In this document: piece after piece, positions 40,807 to 50,156 of the stretch
How positions within the stretch are numbered: the stretch's first letter is position 1
Layout of the letters: each line of letters begins with the position of its first letter
NCBI RefSeq assembly: GCF_001423945.1
Contig: NZ_LMPU01000001.1
Location: 741,971-805,970, forward strand
Source: Pedobacter sp. Leaf194
GTDB lineage: Bacteria > Bacteroidota > Bacteroidia > Sphingobacteriales > Sphingobacteriaceae
DNA length: 64,000 nt
Direction of reading: 5' to 3'
Translations under genes and position numbers: made by a program
The notes under the pieces: model-generated
Databases searched by the model: none
What the model was told of the DNA's origin: nothing
The model's input: only the letters and a program-made list of their open reading frames with translations

Positions 40807-41189
40807 TAATTCTGTTTTAATTTAGCTTCCATGCTCAAAGTAGCGTGTGGAACCGCACGTAAACGTTCTTTCTGAATTAATTTGCCAGTTTCGCGGCAAA
40901 TGCCATAGGTTTTGTTTTCGATGCGTACCAGCGCATTTTCAAGATTATCAATGAATTTTTTCTGACGGGCAGCCAGTTGGTTAATTTGCTCCTTTTCCAT
41001 GGTTGCAGAACCATCTTCCAGCGTTTTGTAGGCGCCTGAAGTATCTTCCGTACCATTGGCATTTGGGTTACTTAATGACGACGTTAGTGCATTAAGCTCT
41101 TCTTTCGCTATGCGTAATTTATCTTGAATTAATTCTTTAAATTCCTGAAGTTCACTGTCTGAGTAGCGTGTTTTGTTACTATTTTCCAT
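40806..41189 (-). CDS. TraR/DksA-family protein with a degenerate zinc finger
   Basis: A 127-residue protein with a long coiled-coil hairpin (about 12-90) and a short C-terminal motif. In DksA/TraR relatives the finger reads YGxCxxTGxxIxxxRLxAxPxAxxCxxC. Here it reads YGICRETGKLIQKERLRAVPHATLSMEAK, so only one of four Cys remains and zinc is probably not bound. The coiled-coil tip residues that act in the RNA polymerase secondary channel cannot be judged with certainty. It sits between ileS (31 bases upstream) and lspA (one-base overlap), an arrangement seen in many bacteria. Confidence 0.88.
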   Translation of the reverse strand: MENSNKTRYSDSELQEFKELIQDKLRIAKEELNALTSSLSNPNANGTEDTSGAYKTLEDGSATMEKEQINQLAARQKKFIDNLENALVRIENKTYGICRETGKLIQKERLRAVPHATLSMEAKLKQN

Positions 41190-41219
41190 GCTTTTAATTT
41201 AGTTTTCTAATATATGGAT

Positions 41220-44200
41220 TTATATTTTAGTTACTGAAATGCTTAACTCAACATCATCAATGATGATTTTGTTTGCATTAGTTACAGTATCCGTTAATTC
41301 TAGTTCATCGGCTAAAATTTCTGCGCAAATGTATGCCATGTTTTTATTAACCGCGGTAGTTACAAGGTTATCATTTTGTAAAGCTACCTTAATCCTATCG
41401 GTTACTTCGAAGTTCAAATCCTTACGTAAGTTTTGAATTCTGTTAACCAACTCACGGGAAATTCCCTCTTGTTTCAACGCTTCAGAAATTGTCACATCCA
41501 GCGCAACTGTTAAGCTGCCTAAATTTGTAACCTGCCATCCCGGAATGTCTTCTGCAATGATTTCAACATCGGTCAACTGTACTTCATATGAAATCGTTTC
41601 GCCAAATTCGGGGTCAGTTTCAATTGCTATTTGTCCTGCATTTTCTAACGTAAAAATGTTTTCCTGACTAAAATTATTAATTGCGTTTGCAACTGCTTTC
41701 ATATTTTTACCAACCTTTGCACCCAGCACTTTGAAGTTTGGCTTTACTTTCTTCTTTACGATGCCATGCGTATCGGTAATAAATTCAATGTTTTTAACAT
41801 TCGTTTCTGAAAGAATGTAATCAGCTACTTTTGAAATCTTTTCCTCAAAATCATTACTTAAAGACGGAATTAAAATTTTCTCTAAAGGCTGACGAACATT
41901 GATGCCGGACTTTTTACGCAACGATAATACCATTGAAGATATATTTTGCGCATAAACCATTCGCTCGTTTAAATCTTTATCAATTAGGCTTTCATCTGCA
42001 GGCGTCCATAGCGTTAAATGCACTGATTGCTCGGCATTTTTATCATTTACGCTCAGATTTCTGTATAACCAATCGGCAAAAAATGGCGCAACCGGACTCA
42101 TAAGTTGTGCCAGGGTTTCAAGGCAGGTGTAGAGTGTTTCATAAGCAGCACGCTTATCATCAGTCATTTCACCCTTCCAAAAGCGTCGACGGCTCAGCCT
42201 GATGTACCAGTTGCTTAAATGCTCATCAACAAAAGCCTGAATGGAGCGTGTTGCCTTTGTTGGCTCGTATGCATTGTAGGCATCATCAACTTCATTAATT
42301 AAGTTTTGTAGAAGGGATAAAATCCAACGGTCTAACTCCGTTCTGTCTTCAACTTTACTTAAATTATTTTTGTCGATTTCGAATTTGTCGATGTTTGCGT
42401 ATAAGGCGAAAAATGCATAAGTGTTATACAGCGTTCCAAAAAATTTACGGCGAACTTCCGCAATTCCTTCGATGTCAAATTTTAGGTTATCCCATGGGTT
42501 TGCATTCGAAATCATGTACCAGCGTGTTGCATCGGCACCGTACTCGTTAATGGTTTGAAAAGGATCTGCGGCATTGCCCAAACGTTTAGACATTTTCTGT
42601 CCGTTTTTGTCTAACACCAAGCCATTTGAAACCACATTTTTATAGGCTACCTTATCAAAAACAAGTGTAGATATTGCGTGTAAAGTATAAAACCAGCCAC
42701 GTGTTTGGTCTACACCTTCAGCAATAAAATCTGCCGGAAAATCTTCATTGCTATCAATGCTTTCCTTATTTTCAAAAGGGTAATGCCACTGAGCGTACGG
42801 CATGGCGCCAGAATCAAACCAAACATCAATTAAATCGCTTTCCCTGGTCATCGGTTTGCCAGCCGCCGAAACTAAAACAATTTTATCAACTACATTTTTA
42901 TGCAGGTCAATCAAATCATAGTTTTCTTCAGACATGTTACCAATTTCAAAACCCTTAAACGGGTTCTCTTTCTGGTAACCTGCAGCGATAGATTTTTCGA
43001 TTTCCTTGTAAAGCTCCTCAACAGAACCAATCAAAATTTCTTCTTTTTTATCTTCCGTTCGCCAGATTGGCAAGGGAATTCCCCAATACCTCGAGCGTGA
43101 TAAGTTCCAGTCGTTGGCGTTTTTTAGCCAATTGCCAAAACGCCCTTCTCCTGTAGATTTTGGTTTCCAGTTTATCGTTTCATTAAGATCGAACATTCTG
43201 TCTTTAACGTCCGTAACCTTAATAAACCACGAATCTAATGGGTAATATAGCAACGGTTCATCTGTTCTCCAGCTGTGTGGGTAGCTGTGTACATATTTTT
43301 CAACTTTGAAAGCCCTGTTTTCTTCTTTTAATAAAATTGCAAGCTCCACATCTACCGATTTTTCTGGTGCTTCGCCTGCGCTGTAGTATTCGTTTTTAAC
43401 GTATTTGCCTGCAAAAGGGCCAACATGCTTTGTAAATTTTCCCTGCAAATCTACCAGTGGTACAAGAACGTCGTTATCGTCCATAACAAGCATTGGTGGT
43501 ATTTCGGGCACCGCTTCTTTTGACACTTTAGCATCATCTGCACCAAATGTAGGAGCAGTATGTACAATGCCGGTTCCGTCTTCCGTCGTTACAAAATCGC
43601 CAGCAATTACCCTGAAAGCATTTTCAGGATTTGTGTATGGTAATGCGTAGGTTAAAAGCTGCTCGTATTTAATGCCAACTAATTCAGTTCCTTTACATTC
43701 AGCAAGAATCTGGTAAGGTATTTTTTTATCGTCAGCCTTAAAGTTTGCAAAGTCTCCGGCTTCATTAGTTTCAAAGAAAATCTTTCCAAACTGTTTGCCA
43801 ACAAGGTTTTTAGCTAAAATAACATATGCAGGCAGAAAAGTATACTGATTAAAAGTCTTAACCAAAACATAGTCTATTTTCGGTCCAACGGTTAAAGCAG
43901 TATTGGATGGCAAAGTCCAGGGCGTGGTGGTCCAGGCCAGGAAAAATACTTCATCCATCCCGGTTAATTCCGGCGAGATGTTAAAGGCTTTGGTTACGGT
44001 ATTTACATCAATGTCTCCAGAATAGGAAGCAATGCTTTTAAATTGCGCAACAATTGTGGTGTCGGTTACATCGCGGTAGGCACCAGGTTGGTTAACCTCG
44101 TGCGAGCTTAAACCTGTACCGGCTTTTGGCGAGTAAGGCTGAATGGTGTAACCTTTATAAATTAATCCTTTATCGTAAATTTGTTTTAAAAGCCACCAAA

Positions 44201-44675
44201 CCGATTCCATATATTTCGATTTGTAGGTAATATACGGGTCGTCCATATCTACCCAGTAACCCATTTTTTCAGTCAAGTCGTTCCACACATCTGTGTAACG
44301 CATTACTGTTTTTTTACAGGCCTCATTATAATCTTCGATCGAAATTGTTCTGCCAATATCTTCTTTGGTAATACCCAGTTCTTTTTCGGTACCCAATTCA
44401 ACAGGCAAACCGTGGGTATCCCAACCTGCTTTCCTTTTAACCTGGTAGCCTTTAATTGTTTTATAGCGACAAAAAATATCTTTAATAGCACGAGCCATTA
44501 CGTGGTGAATCCCCGGCATACCGTTAGCAGAGGGCGGTCCTTCGTAAAAAGTAAACGGATTGGATTTAGGACGCGATGAAATGCTCTTTTCAAAGATGTT
44601 TTCTTCTTTCCAAAAATCCAGTATTTCTTGCCCTATTTTGGCAAGGTCTAATTGTTTAAATTCGCTATACATCAA
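41220..44675 (-). CDS. ileS: Isoleucine--tRNA ligase (long, eukaryote-like form)
   Basis: A 1151-residue class I aminoacyl-tRNA synthetase. The HIGH-like motif is in GPPSANGMPGIHHVMARAIKD (about 46-66) and the KMSKR loop is GQKMSKRLGN (about 692-701). The editing domain spans roughly 200-420 (AWTTTPWTLPSNTALTVGP; FVTTEDGTGIVHTAPTFG, with the Asp of GADDAKV). An anticodon-binding helical domain and a long C-terminal extension follow. At over 1100 residues it belongs to the longer IleRS type found in eukaryotes and many Bacteroidota, which is often less sensitive to mupirocin; that last point is family knowledge only. The next codon is also ATG. The -7 box TAACTTTG on the minus strand (44702-44709) lies upstream. 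Confidence 0.97.
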   Translation of the reverse strand: MMYSEFKQLDLAKIGQEILDFWKEENIFEKSISSRPKSNPFTFYEGPPSANGMPGIHHVMARAIKDIFCRYKTIKGYQVKRKAGWDTHGLPVELGTEKELGITKEDIGRTISIEDYNEACKKTVMRYTDVWNDLTEKMGYWVDMDDPYITYKSKYMESVWWLLKQIYDKGLIYKGYTIQPYSPKAGTGLSSHEVNQPGAYRDVTDTTIVAQFKSIASYSGDIDVNTVTKAFNISPELTGMDEVFFLAWTTTPWTLPSNTALTVGPKIDYVLVKTFNQYTFLPAYVILAKNLVGKQFGKIFFETNEAGDFANFKADDKKIPYQILAECKGTELVGIKYEQLLTYALPYTNPENAFRVIAGDFVTTEDGTGIVHTAPTFGADDAKVSKEAVPEIPPMLVMDDNDVLVPLVDLQGKFTKHVGPFAGKYVKNEYYSAGEAPEKSVDVELAILLKEENRAFKVEKYVHSYPHSWRTDEPLLYYPLDSWFIKVTDVKDRMFDLNETINWKPKSTGEGRFGNWLKNANDWNLSRSRYWGIPLPIWRTEDKKEEILIGSVEELYKEIEKSIAAGYQKENPFKGFEIGNMSEENYDLIDLHKNVVDKIVLVSAAGKPMTRESDLIDVWFDSGAMPYAQWHYPFENKESIDSNEDFPADFIAEGVDQTRGWFYTLHAISTLVFDKVAYKNVVSNGLVLDKNGQKMSKRLGNAADPFQTINEYGADATRWYMISNANPWDNLKFDIEGIAEVRRKFFGTLYNTYAFFALYANIDKFEIDKNNLSKVEDRTELDRWILSLLQNLINEVDDAYNAYEPTKATRSIQAFVDEHLSNWYIRLSRRRFWKGEMTDDKRAAYETLYTCLETLAQLMSPVAPFFADWLYRNLSVNDKNAEQSVHLTLWTPADESLIDKDLNERMVYAQNISSMVLSLRKKSGINVRQPLEKILIPSLSNDFEEKISKVADYILSETNVKNIEFITDTHGIVKKKVKPNFKVLGAKVGKNMKAVANAINNFSQENIFTLENAGQIAIETDPEFGETISYEVQLTDVEIIAEDIPGWQVTNLGSLTVALDVTISEALKQEGISRELVNRIQNLRKDLNFEVTDRIKVALQNDNLVTTAVNKNMAYICAEILADELELTDTVTNANKIIIDDVELSISVTKI

Positions 44676-44754
44676 TCAAGTACCTCAAAAAATTAAGGTT
44701 GCAAAGTTAAAGTTTTTCGCTCAAATTTGGTAGTTTTGGTGTAAATACTTTAAC

Positions 44755-44943
44755 GTGAAATTATTTAATATCGGGCTTTCTGTAATGATTTTTGCTATAA
44801 TTTTACTACCAGTTTTTGCTGTCATTAATCCTGCCAACCGCGATTTTGTGCTTTACGCATTTTATTTCTGTGGCCTGCTCGAACTAATTGGACTTGTTTT
44901 TGTTTTAGTCCATATCATCAAACTCAAAAGAAATTCGCCATGA
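44755..44943 (+). CDS. Small two-helix membrane protein, GTG start
   Basis: A 62-residue protein starting at GTG. Two hydrophobic helices (about 5-23 and 32-54) are joined by a short loop INPANRDF, and the C-terminal tail is basic (KLKRNSP). A -7 box TAGTTTTG at 44731-44738 lies 16 bases upstream, supporting the start. Its last four bases (ATGA) overlap the next gene, so the two are coupled. I do not recognise the family. It is divergent from ileS, with closely placed promoters. Confidence 0.6.
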   Translation: MKLFNIGLSVMIFAIILLPVFAVINPANRDFVLYAFYFCGLLELIGLVFVLVHIIKLKRNSP

Positions 44944-45212
44944 TAAAGCTCCTCAAATTACAAAAAGCCGTGTTCGTTCTCATTCTTGGCGTGCTTTCGT
45001 ACATTGCTTACCGTGTTTTGGAAGCTAATGAGGTAAGTTGGGCCCGTTATTTTCAAATTCTAGCAGGCGTTTTAGTTATGGTAGGTGCGCTTTGGATGTT
45101 GTATCCCATTTTATTCGCTAAAAAAGACGATGACGGGAACGCAGAGATTATTACCGACCCAACTGTTGAGGCTCCTGTAGATGAGGAAGAAGAAAAGCCA
45201 GCAACAGAGTAA
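44940..45212 (+). CDS. Small membrane protein with acidic C-terminal tail
   Basis: A 90-residue protein overlapping the previous gene by four bases. Two membrane segments (about 9-24 and 36-57) are followed by a cytoplasmic-type linker FAKKDDDGNAEI and a strongly acidic tail (VDEEEEKPATE). It is probably an inner-membrane protein working together with the product of 44755-44943. No family is recognised. Confidence 0.65.
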   Translation: MIKLLKLQKAVFVLILGVLSYIAYRVLEANEVSWARYFQILAGVLVMVGALWMLYPILFAKKDDDGNAEIITDPTVEAPVDEEEEKPATE

Positions 45213-45323
45213 TACGAGTTTATTTGCTGGTTACACCTGGCTAGTTATTCTCTCCTGATTTCTCTACAGAGAAGTTTTCATTTAATTATTTTGAAAAGCA
45301 AATGCAGTAATCTGATTAACGTT

Positions 45324-45387
45324 AGTCCTGCTGTTCGCTTTAGTCGCTCAATAAAAAGTTTCGCTGCTGTTCGCTGCCATCAGGTTT
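45324..45387 (-). repeat. Dispersed intergenic element, copy C (minus orientation, diverged)
   Basis: On the minus strand this reads AAACCTGATGG...GAACAGCAGGACT. It corresponds to AAACCCGATAG...GAATAGCGGGACT of copies A and B (11 of 13 in the second block), with 64 bases between the block ends compared with 68 in copy B. The centre holds AAACTTTTTATT, like copy A. It lies in the 381-base gap 45213-45593. Confidence 0.5.
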
Positions 45388-45438
45388 AACTAACTTAAGC
45401 TGTTACACGTAGGTTAGGTTTCTTTTAAACTGCCTTTG

Positions 45439-45597
45439 ATGAAAAATCCTGGTCAGCCGTCTAACTCACCGTCTAATCATATAACCAGATTTAAATCGCG
45501 GGTTATGTTTGTTGCGCTTTACTCCACTGCCTTATATTTTGCGGCAATGTTAGCTCTAGCTAAAAGCTACAGACAAGCCTTTAACCTAAAAAGTTAA
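45439..45597 (+). CDS. Possible 52-residue membrane peptide
   Basis: This is a 52-codon ORF starting MKNPGQPSNSPSNHITRFKS, with one hydrophobic segment VMFVALYSTALYFAAMLALA and a basic tail. Polar N-terminus, Arg/Lys just before the helix and a single membrane span are what small inner-membrane proteins look like. Its stop overlaps the convergent transporter stop by four bases. No promoter or conservation evidence is available here, so it could be chance. Confidence 0.4.
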   Translation: MKNPGQPSNSPSNHITRFKSRVMFVALYSTALYFAAMLALAKSYRQAFNLKS

Positions 45598-47945
45598 TGG
45601 TCAAATTCGCCAATATTTTTCGCCGATTCTTCATCAGAAATTAGATTTCTCACCTTCTTTTTATCTAACCATAAAACCAGTGCCGGTAATAATGTTAAGT
45701 TAAAAATGAGCGCTACAAATAAGGTTATAGAGAGGAGGAGACCAAGAACAACTGTACCGCCGAAAGTTGATGCCGTAAAAATACCGAAACCAAAGAAAAG
45801 AATTAAGGCAATATGCGTCATACTTACGCCTGTTTCTGTTATCGTATCCGTAACCACCTTCGGAACGCTGAAGTTAGTTGAGTTCATTTCCTGCTGATAG
45901 CGGGTAAGAAAATATATGGTTTGATCAGACGCTAATCCAAAGGCAATGGTAAAAATTAAAATTGTTGATGGCTTCAGCGAGATATCGAAGTAGCCCATAA
46001 TACCAGCAGTGATAATTAGGGGTACAATGTTTGGCAATAACGAAATAAACATAATGCCCAAACTTTTAAACTGTGCTAAGCGCAACAGGGAAATCAAAAC
46101 GATTGCTAAGCCAATACTCTCGAACAGATGCCTTAACATATAATCCGTCCCTTTTGAAAAAATTACACTCGAGCCTGTTAGTTCAACATCAAACTTATCG
46201 GGTGGCAAAATGCTGTCAATGCGGGGTTTTAGTTCTGCCATAATCGCATCTAAACGCTTTGAACCAACATCGGCCATTTGGAAACTGATTCTTGTGCTTT
46301 GATTGTCTTTACTAACGAAGTTGGTTAACAAACTTGCATTTCCTTTACCGCCACTTGCAATGTATGCTAAAATGAAATTTTTCTCCATGTTATCCGGCAG
46401 GCGAAAAAAAGTTGAGTCGTTGTTGTAAAAAGCCTGGGTTGCATACTTTAAACCCATATTTACGGAAATAGAACGCGAAAATTCTGGATAAGCGGAAATC
46501 ATTTTTTCCATCTTTTCCATGCGCTTTAAATTCGTTAGGTTAAATACGCCGTTCTTCTTCTTAGTATCCACACTTACCTCGAGCGGTAAAATGCCTTCGA
46601 AATTTTTTTCAAAAAACTTTAAGTCTGTTAATATTGTGGAGCTTTTTGGCAAATCATCTACTACATAACCATTTACATTAATTTTTAGCACGCCAATAAC
46701 AGCGACTATAGAAATAATAATGGTTCCAATATAAATAAGGCTGCTTTTATGCTGAACAATGTTATCGGTTTTAACCAGCAACTTGTGCAAAAAGCCTTCT
46801 TCTACATGGTTTTGTGCCTGCAACTTTGGTGCAGGCAAATAGCTAAAAATAATCGGGATTAAGCATAAACACATTAGCCAGGTAATCATTACATTGATGG
46901 ATGCAACGCTTCCAAACTGCATTAATAACTCACTGCCGGTAAAGTATAAAACTCCGAATCCTATTGCGGCAGTAATGTTGGCAATAAGCGTTGTAACCGC
47001 AATTCTTTCGATGGTTAGGCTCAACGCCCGTTGTTTATTACCATCTTTCCTCAATTCGTTTTGGTATTTATTGAGCAATAAAATACTATTCGGAATACCA
47101 ATAATTACGATAAGTGGCGGAATTAGTCCGGTCAAAATTGTTAATTCGAAGCCGAATAAAACGAGCGTACCTATGCTCCAGATAACACCCATCACAACCA
47201 CTAAAATGGGGAAGAAGACAGCATAGAATTTCCTGAAAAAAATCAACAAAATTATTGCAGAAACTAAAATTGATAGGCCTAAGAACAGCACAAATTCGTT
47301 GCTAACGAGTTTACTAACCGCTGTACGGATGTAGGGCAGGCCAGAGATATGAACCTGTATTTTTGTTTTAGCCTGGAAAGCCAGGGCTTTTTCTTCGATT
47401 TGTTTTAGAATTGGATTTCGTTGCGCCGTATTTAAAATTTTGGTATCAAAAGTAATCGCCATCAAAGTAGCATTTTGCTTATTGTACACCAATCCTTCAA
47501 AAAAGGGCGTGTTAAATAAAACATTCTTAATAGAATCCATTTCAGCATCGGTTTTTACCATGCCGCCAGGTATTGCTTTAAGTACAAATTTTTGTCCAAC
47601 GGTATCCTTCTCCAATTGGAAAATTTTGCCGGATGACAAAACAGCTTTTATGCCTTTTAACTTTTGTATTTCATTTGAGAGTTCAACCCAGTCATTGTAA
47701 ATATCTTTCTTAAATATTTCTGGCGATTGAATACCAACAACCATCACACTACCATCTTCGCCAAACGTTTTTTTGAAATTATTGTACTTAATAAAGGCGC
47801 TATCAGTTACCGGCAGGATTTTACTCCCTGTATAAGAGAGCTTAACGTTTTTGGCTTGATAAGCCATGAAAAGTGTACCCAGAACAAAAAATACGATAAT
47901 TGCAATACGGTTTTGAAGAATAAACCTCGATAGCTTAACCCACAT
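45594..47945 (-). CDS. RND-superfamily MMPL-type transporter
   Basis: A 783-residue inner-membrane protein with 12 predicted helices in two halves. TM1 starts near FILQNRIAIIVFFVLGTLFMAY (about 8-29). A periplasmic domain (about 30-205) precedes TM2-6, which include ILTGLIPPLIVIIGIPNSILLLNKYQ, where relatives have the Gly/Asp/Tyr-containing relay. A second cycle has TM7 near 400, a periplasmic domain and TM8-12 with TIAFGLASDQTIYFLTRYQQEM, in which the Asp is the probable proton site. Unlike AcrB-type pumps it has no adaptor or channel gene nearby. MMPL/HpnN-like members move lipids or hopanoids; the substrate here is unknown. Confidence 0.88.
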   Translation of the reverse strand: MWVKLSRFILQNRIAIIVFFVLGTLFMAYQAKNVKLSYTGSKILPVTDSAFIKYNNFKKTFGEDGSVMVVGIQSPEIFKKDIYNDWVELSNEIQKLKGIKAVLSSGKIFQLEKDTVGQKFVLKAIPGGMVKTDAEMDSIKNVLFNTPFFEGLVYNKQNATLMAITFDTKILNTAQRNPILKQIEEKALAFQAKTKIQVHISGLPYIRTAVSKLVSNEFVLFLGLSILVSAIILLIFFRKFYAVFFPILVVVMGVIWSIGTLVLFGFELTILTGLIPPLIVIIGIPNSILLLNKYQNELRKDGNKQRALSLTIERIAVTTLIANITAAIGFGVLYFTGSELLMQFGSVASINVMITWLMCLCLIPIIFSYLPAPKLQAQNHVEEGFLHKLLVKTDNIVQHKSSLIYIGTIIISIVAVIGVLKINVNGYVVDDLPKSSTILTDLKFFEKNFEGILPLEVSVDTKKKNGVFNLTNLKRMEKMEKMISAYPEFSRSISVNMGLKYATQAFYNNDSTFFRLPDNMEKNFILAYIASGGKGNASLLTNFVSKDNQSTRISFQMADVGSKRLDAIMAELKPRIDSILPPDKFDVELTGSSVIFSKGTDYMLRHLFESIGLAIVLISLLRLAQFKSLGIMFISLLPNIVPLIITAGIMGYFDISLKPSTILIFTIAFGLASDQTIYFLTRYQQEMNSTNFSVPKVVTDTITETGVSMTHIALILFFGFGIFTASTFGGTVVLGLLLSITLFVALIFNLTLLPALVLWLDKKKVRNLISDEESAKNIGEFDH

Positions 47946-48067
47946 GAGTAGTCTAGTTTAAATTATAATGATAACGGCAAAACTAATGTTATTTACAAAT
48001 CGGAATGATTTTTTGCGTAATTAAATTTGCACAAATAACATACTTTTGGAAAAATTGTTTTAGTGGC

Positions 48068-48793
48068 ATGTTGCACAAAGTCAGGGGTATTGTTTTAAAA
48101 ACGACTAGTTACAGCGAGAGCAGTGTAATTGTTCAGGTATTAACCGATAAGTTCGGTATGCAATCTTACCTCATAAACGGTGTAAAAAAGCCTAAGGCAA
48201 AAATAAAAATGAACATGCTGCAGTCTCTGCACCTGCTGGATATGGTGGTTTATCACAAAGTAAATACCAATATTCAAAGGGTTTCTGAAGTACGGCAGAC
48301 GCCGGTTTTTAAAAGTATTCCATATGATATGGTAAAAACCAGCATTGTGATTTTTTTAAACGAAGTGCTGTATAAAAGCATCAGGCAGCAATCTGCAGAT
48401 GATAGCCTGTTCGATTATATATTTAATTCAGTAGCGTGGTTTGATGAGAGTGAAGAACTTAATCCAAATTTCCATTTGTCATTCCTTTTAAAACTGACAC
48501 GATTTTTAGGTTTTTCTCCTAATGAGCGAAGAAGAACCGACCAGATTTATTTTGATTTACAGGAAGGCGAATTTGTATCAAGAGTTCCAATACATTCTAA
48601 TTACCTGCAATTAGAAGATGCCATGAGTTTTGTGTTGTTGTTTAACACACCGCTTGAAAAGATTTCTGAAATTAAAATGAGCAACCAACAGAGGAGATTC
48701 CTGTTGGATAAGATATTGGTTTTCTACACCTTACATACCGCTTCGTTTGGTGAGGTACAATCTCATAAAATACTGGAGACTTTGTTGAGTTGA
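48068..48793 (+). CDS. recO: DNA repair protein RecO
   Basis: A 241-residue protein from the ATG at 48068, which gives MLHKVRGIVLKTTSYSESS, the standard RecO beginning. The upstream 21 residues of the open frame (from 48005) lie before a -7 box TACTTTTG at 48041-48048 and are not used. The N-terminal OB fold covers about 1-80 (VLTDKFGMQSYLINGVKK), followed by a helical C-terminal domain. The Cys residues that bind zinc in many RecO proteins are absent. RecO loads RecA onto SSB-coated DNA with RecR in the RecF pathway. Confidence 0.92.
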   Translation: MLHKVRGIVLKTTSYSESSVIVQVLTDKFGMQSYLINGVKKPKAKIKMNMLQSLHLLDMVVYHKVNTNIQRVSEVRQTPVFKSIPYDMVKTSIVIFLNEVLYKSIRQQSADDSLFDYIFNSVAWFDESEELNPNFHLSFLLKLTRFLGFSPNERRRTDQIYFDLQEGEFVSRVPIHSNYLQLEDAMSFVLLFNTPLEKISEIKMSNQQRRFLLDKILVFYTLHTASFGEVQSHKILETLLS

Positions 48794-48856
48794 AAAAAAA
48801 TAAAAAAGATTTGCGAAACAAGATTATAGCGCTATATTTGCATTCCCAAAAGGAAA

Positions 48857-48931
48857 GGGAAATTAGCTCAGCTGGTTCAGAGCACCTCGTTTACACCGAG
48901 GGGGTCGGGGGTTCGAACCCCTCATTTCCCA
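48857..48931 (+). tRNA. tRNA-Val (anticodon TAC), copy 1
   Basis: The 75-nt cloverleaf has acceptor GGGAAAT/ATTTCCC, a D arm GCTC...GAGC, anticodon stem CCTCG/CGAGG with loop TTTACAC (anticodon TAC, reading GTA/GTG), a T arm with TTCGAAC and discriminator A. The 3' CCA is not encoded. Confidence 0.96.
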
Positions 48932-48935
48932 CACT

Positions 48936-48967
48936 AAGCCTTTTAGTTTAACTAAAGGGTTTTTTTA
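48936..48967 (+). terminator. Terminator after tRNA-Val copy 1
   Basis: CCTTTTAGTT pairs with AACTAAAGG (one bulged T) and is followed by a T run, immediately after the tRNA. Confidence 0.7.
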
Positions 48968-48992
48968 TAAAATATTGCAATCCTTTAAAAAA

Positions 48993-49067
48993 GGGAAATT
49001 AGCTCAGCTGGTTCAGAGCACCTCGTTTACACCGAGGGGGTCGGGGGTTCGAACCCCTCATTTCCCA
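48993..49067 (+). tRNA. tRNA-Val (anticodon TAC), copy 2
   Basis: This copy is identical to the tRNA-Val at 48857-48931 over all 75 bases, offset by 136 bases, and has its own terminator. It is a recent tandem duplication or a copy held identical by gene conversion. Confidence 0.96.
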
Positions 49068-49071
49068 CACC

Positions 49072-49105
49072 AAGCCTTTCAGAAAACTGAGAGGCTTTTT
49101 TCTTT
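49072..49105 (+). terminator. Terminator after tRNA-Val copy 2
   Basis: AGCCTTTCAG pairs with CTGAGAGGCT (one G-T pair) around an AAAA loop and is followed by six T. Confidence 0.8.
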
Positions 49106-49247
49106 TAATAATCCCGAAGTTCGATGGGATAATTTACCAATAAGTTAGTCGTAAATGTTCTGTGCTTTTTGATTTATTTATTCGGTATTATTCAATATTA
49201 TATCCGAAATTGGCAAATAATAATCAGCCAGCAGGCGGTATAAATAC

Positions 49248-50156
49248 ATGGGTAAAATAATCCGCTTTATTTTTTTTGGAAATTACTTTGTAGGTCTTTT
49301 GGCCGTTGCTTTAACAATAGAAGCTACATTTCAGCTACGTTTGCCTTTCAATTCGGTCAACTATTATCTATTACTTTTTTTAGCGCCGACCATTTACTAC
49401 ACTTACGCTTACAATAAGGTTTCTACCAACCCAGCAACTACAAATCCACGAAACAAATGGTATTTCAAGCACAAAAACTTCATCAATTGGAGTCAGCTGA
49501 TTTTGTTTATCATCTGTATGTTATTGGCGGTAAATCTCCTTTATCAAAACTTCAGTAATATCTTCAGGTTGCCGGTGAGTTACTGGATAGCGATTGCAAT
49601 GATTATAACCGCCGGCATTTTATATTATGGTTTATTGCCAAAATCATTTTTGAACTTTAGCCTTCGTAATACCGGCTGGTTAAAAGCCTTTGTTATTGGA
49701 TTTGTTTGGGCATGCTGCGCAAATGTGTTACCACTAATAATGTTAAAAATTGAAACGGGTATCGGCTATCACGATTCTGTGTTATGGACCTGGCTGTTTA
49801 TCAAAAACTGGATGTTTTGTACTGTCAATGCGATCATTTTCGATATTAAAGATTATCCTACGGATGCTAATAAACACCTGCGAACCTTTGTAGTGCGTTA
49901 TGGACTGCGAAAAACAATTTTTAGTATTCTTATACCTTTGTTGATAATCGGGCTAATTTCTTTAGGCGTGTTTGCAAGCTATAAAGGTTTTGGATGGCCA
50001 CAGGTTCTTTGCAATATTCTGCCTTTTCTTTTAACCATTTACGTGGCCTATTCCATGCACAAAAGAAAAAATATTCTGTATTATCTGATGGTGATTGATG
50101 GGCTGATTCTTTTTAAAGCCATTTGCGGCATTATTGGTATGCAGTTAGTGCAATAG
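49248..50156 (+). CDS. UbiA-prenyltransferase-like membrane protein lacking the first Asp motif
   Basis: A 302-residue protein with eight or nine membrane helices. The segment NAIIFDIKDYPTDANKHLRTFVVRYG (about 201-226) is like the second Asp-rich motif of UbiA-family prenyltransferases (DxxDxxxD) plus the following conserved Arg. The first motif, usually NDxxDxxxD after helix 2, is not present; the matching loop reads YNKVSTNPATTNPRNKWY. It may therefore be inactive as a prenyltransferase or use another substrate. It lies about 95 bases upstream of a methyltransferase on the same strand, a pairing seen in quinone or pigment synthesis, but the pathway is not clear here. Confidence 0.65.
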   Translation: MGKIIRFIFFGNYFVGLLAVALTIEATFQLRLPFNSVNYYLLLFLAPTIYYTYAYNKVSTNPATTNPRNKWYFKHKNFINWSQLILFIICMLLAVNLLYQNFSNIFRLPVSYWIAIAMIITAGILYYGLLPKSFLNFSLRNTGWLKAFVIGFVWACCANVLPLIMLKIETGIGYHDSVLWTWLFIKNWMFCTVNAIIFDIKDYPTDANKHLRTFVVRYGLRKTIFSILIPLLIIGLISLGVFASYKGFGWPQVLCNILPFLLTIYVAYSMHKRKNILYYLMVIDGLILFKAICGIIGMQLVQ

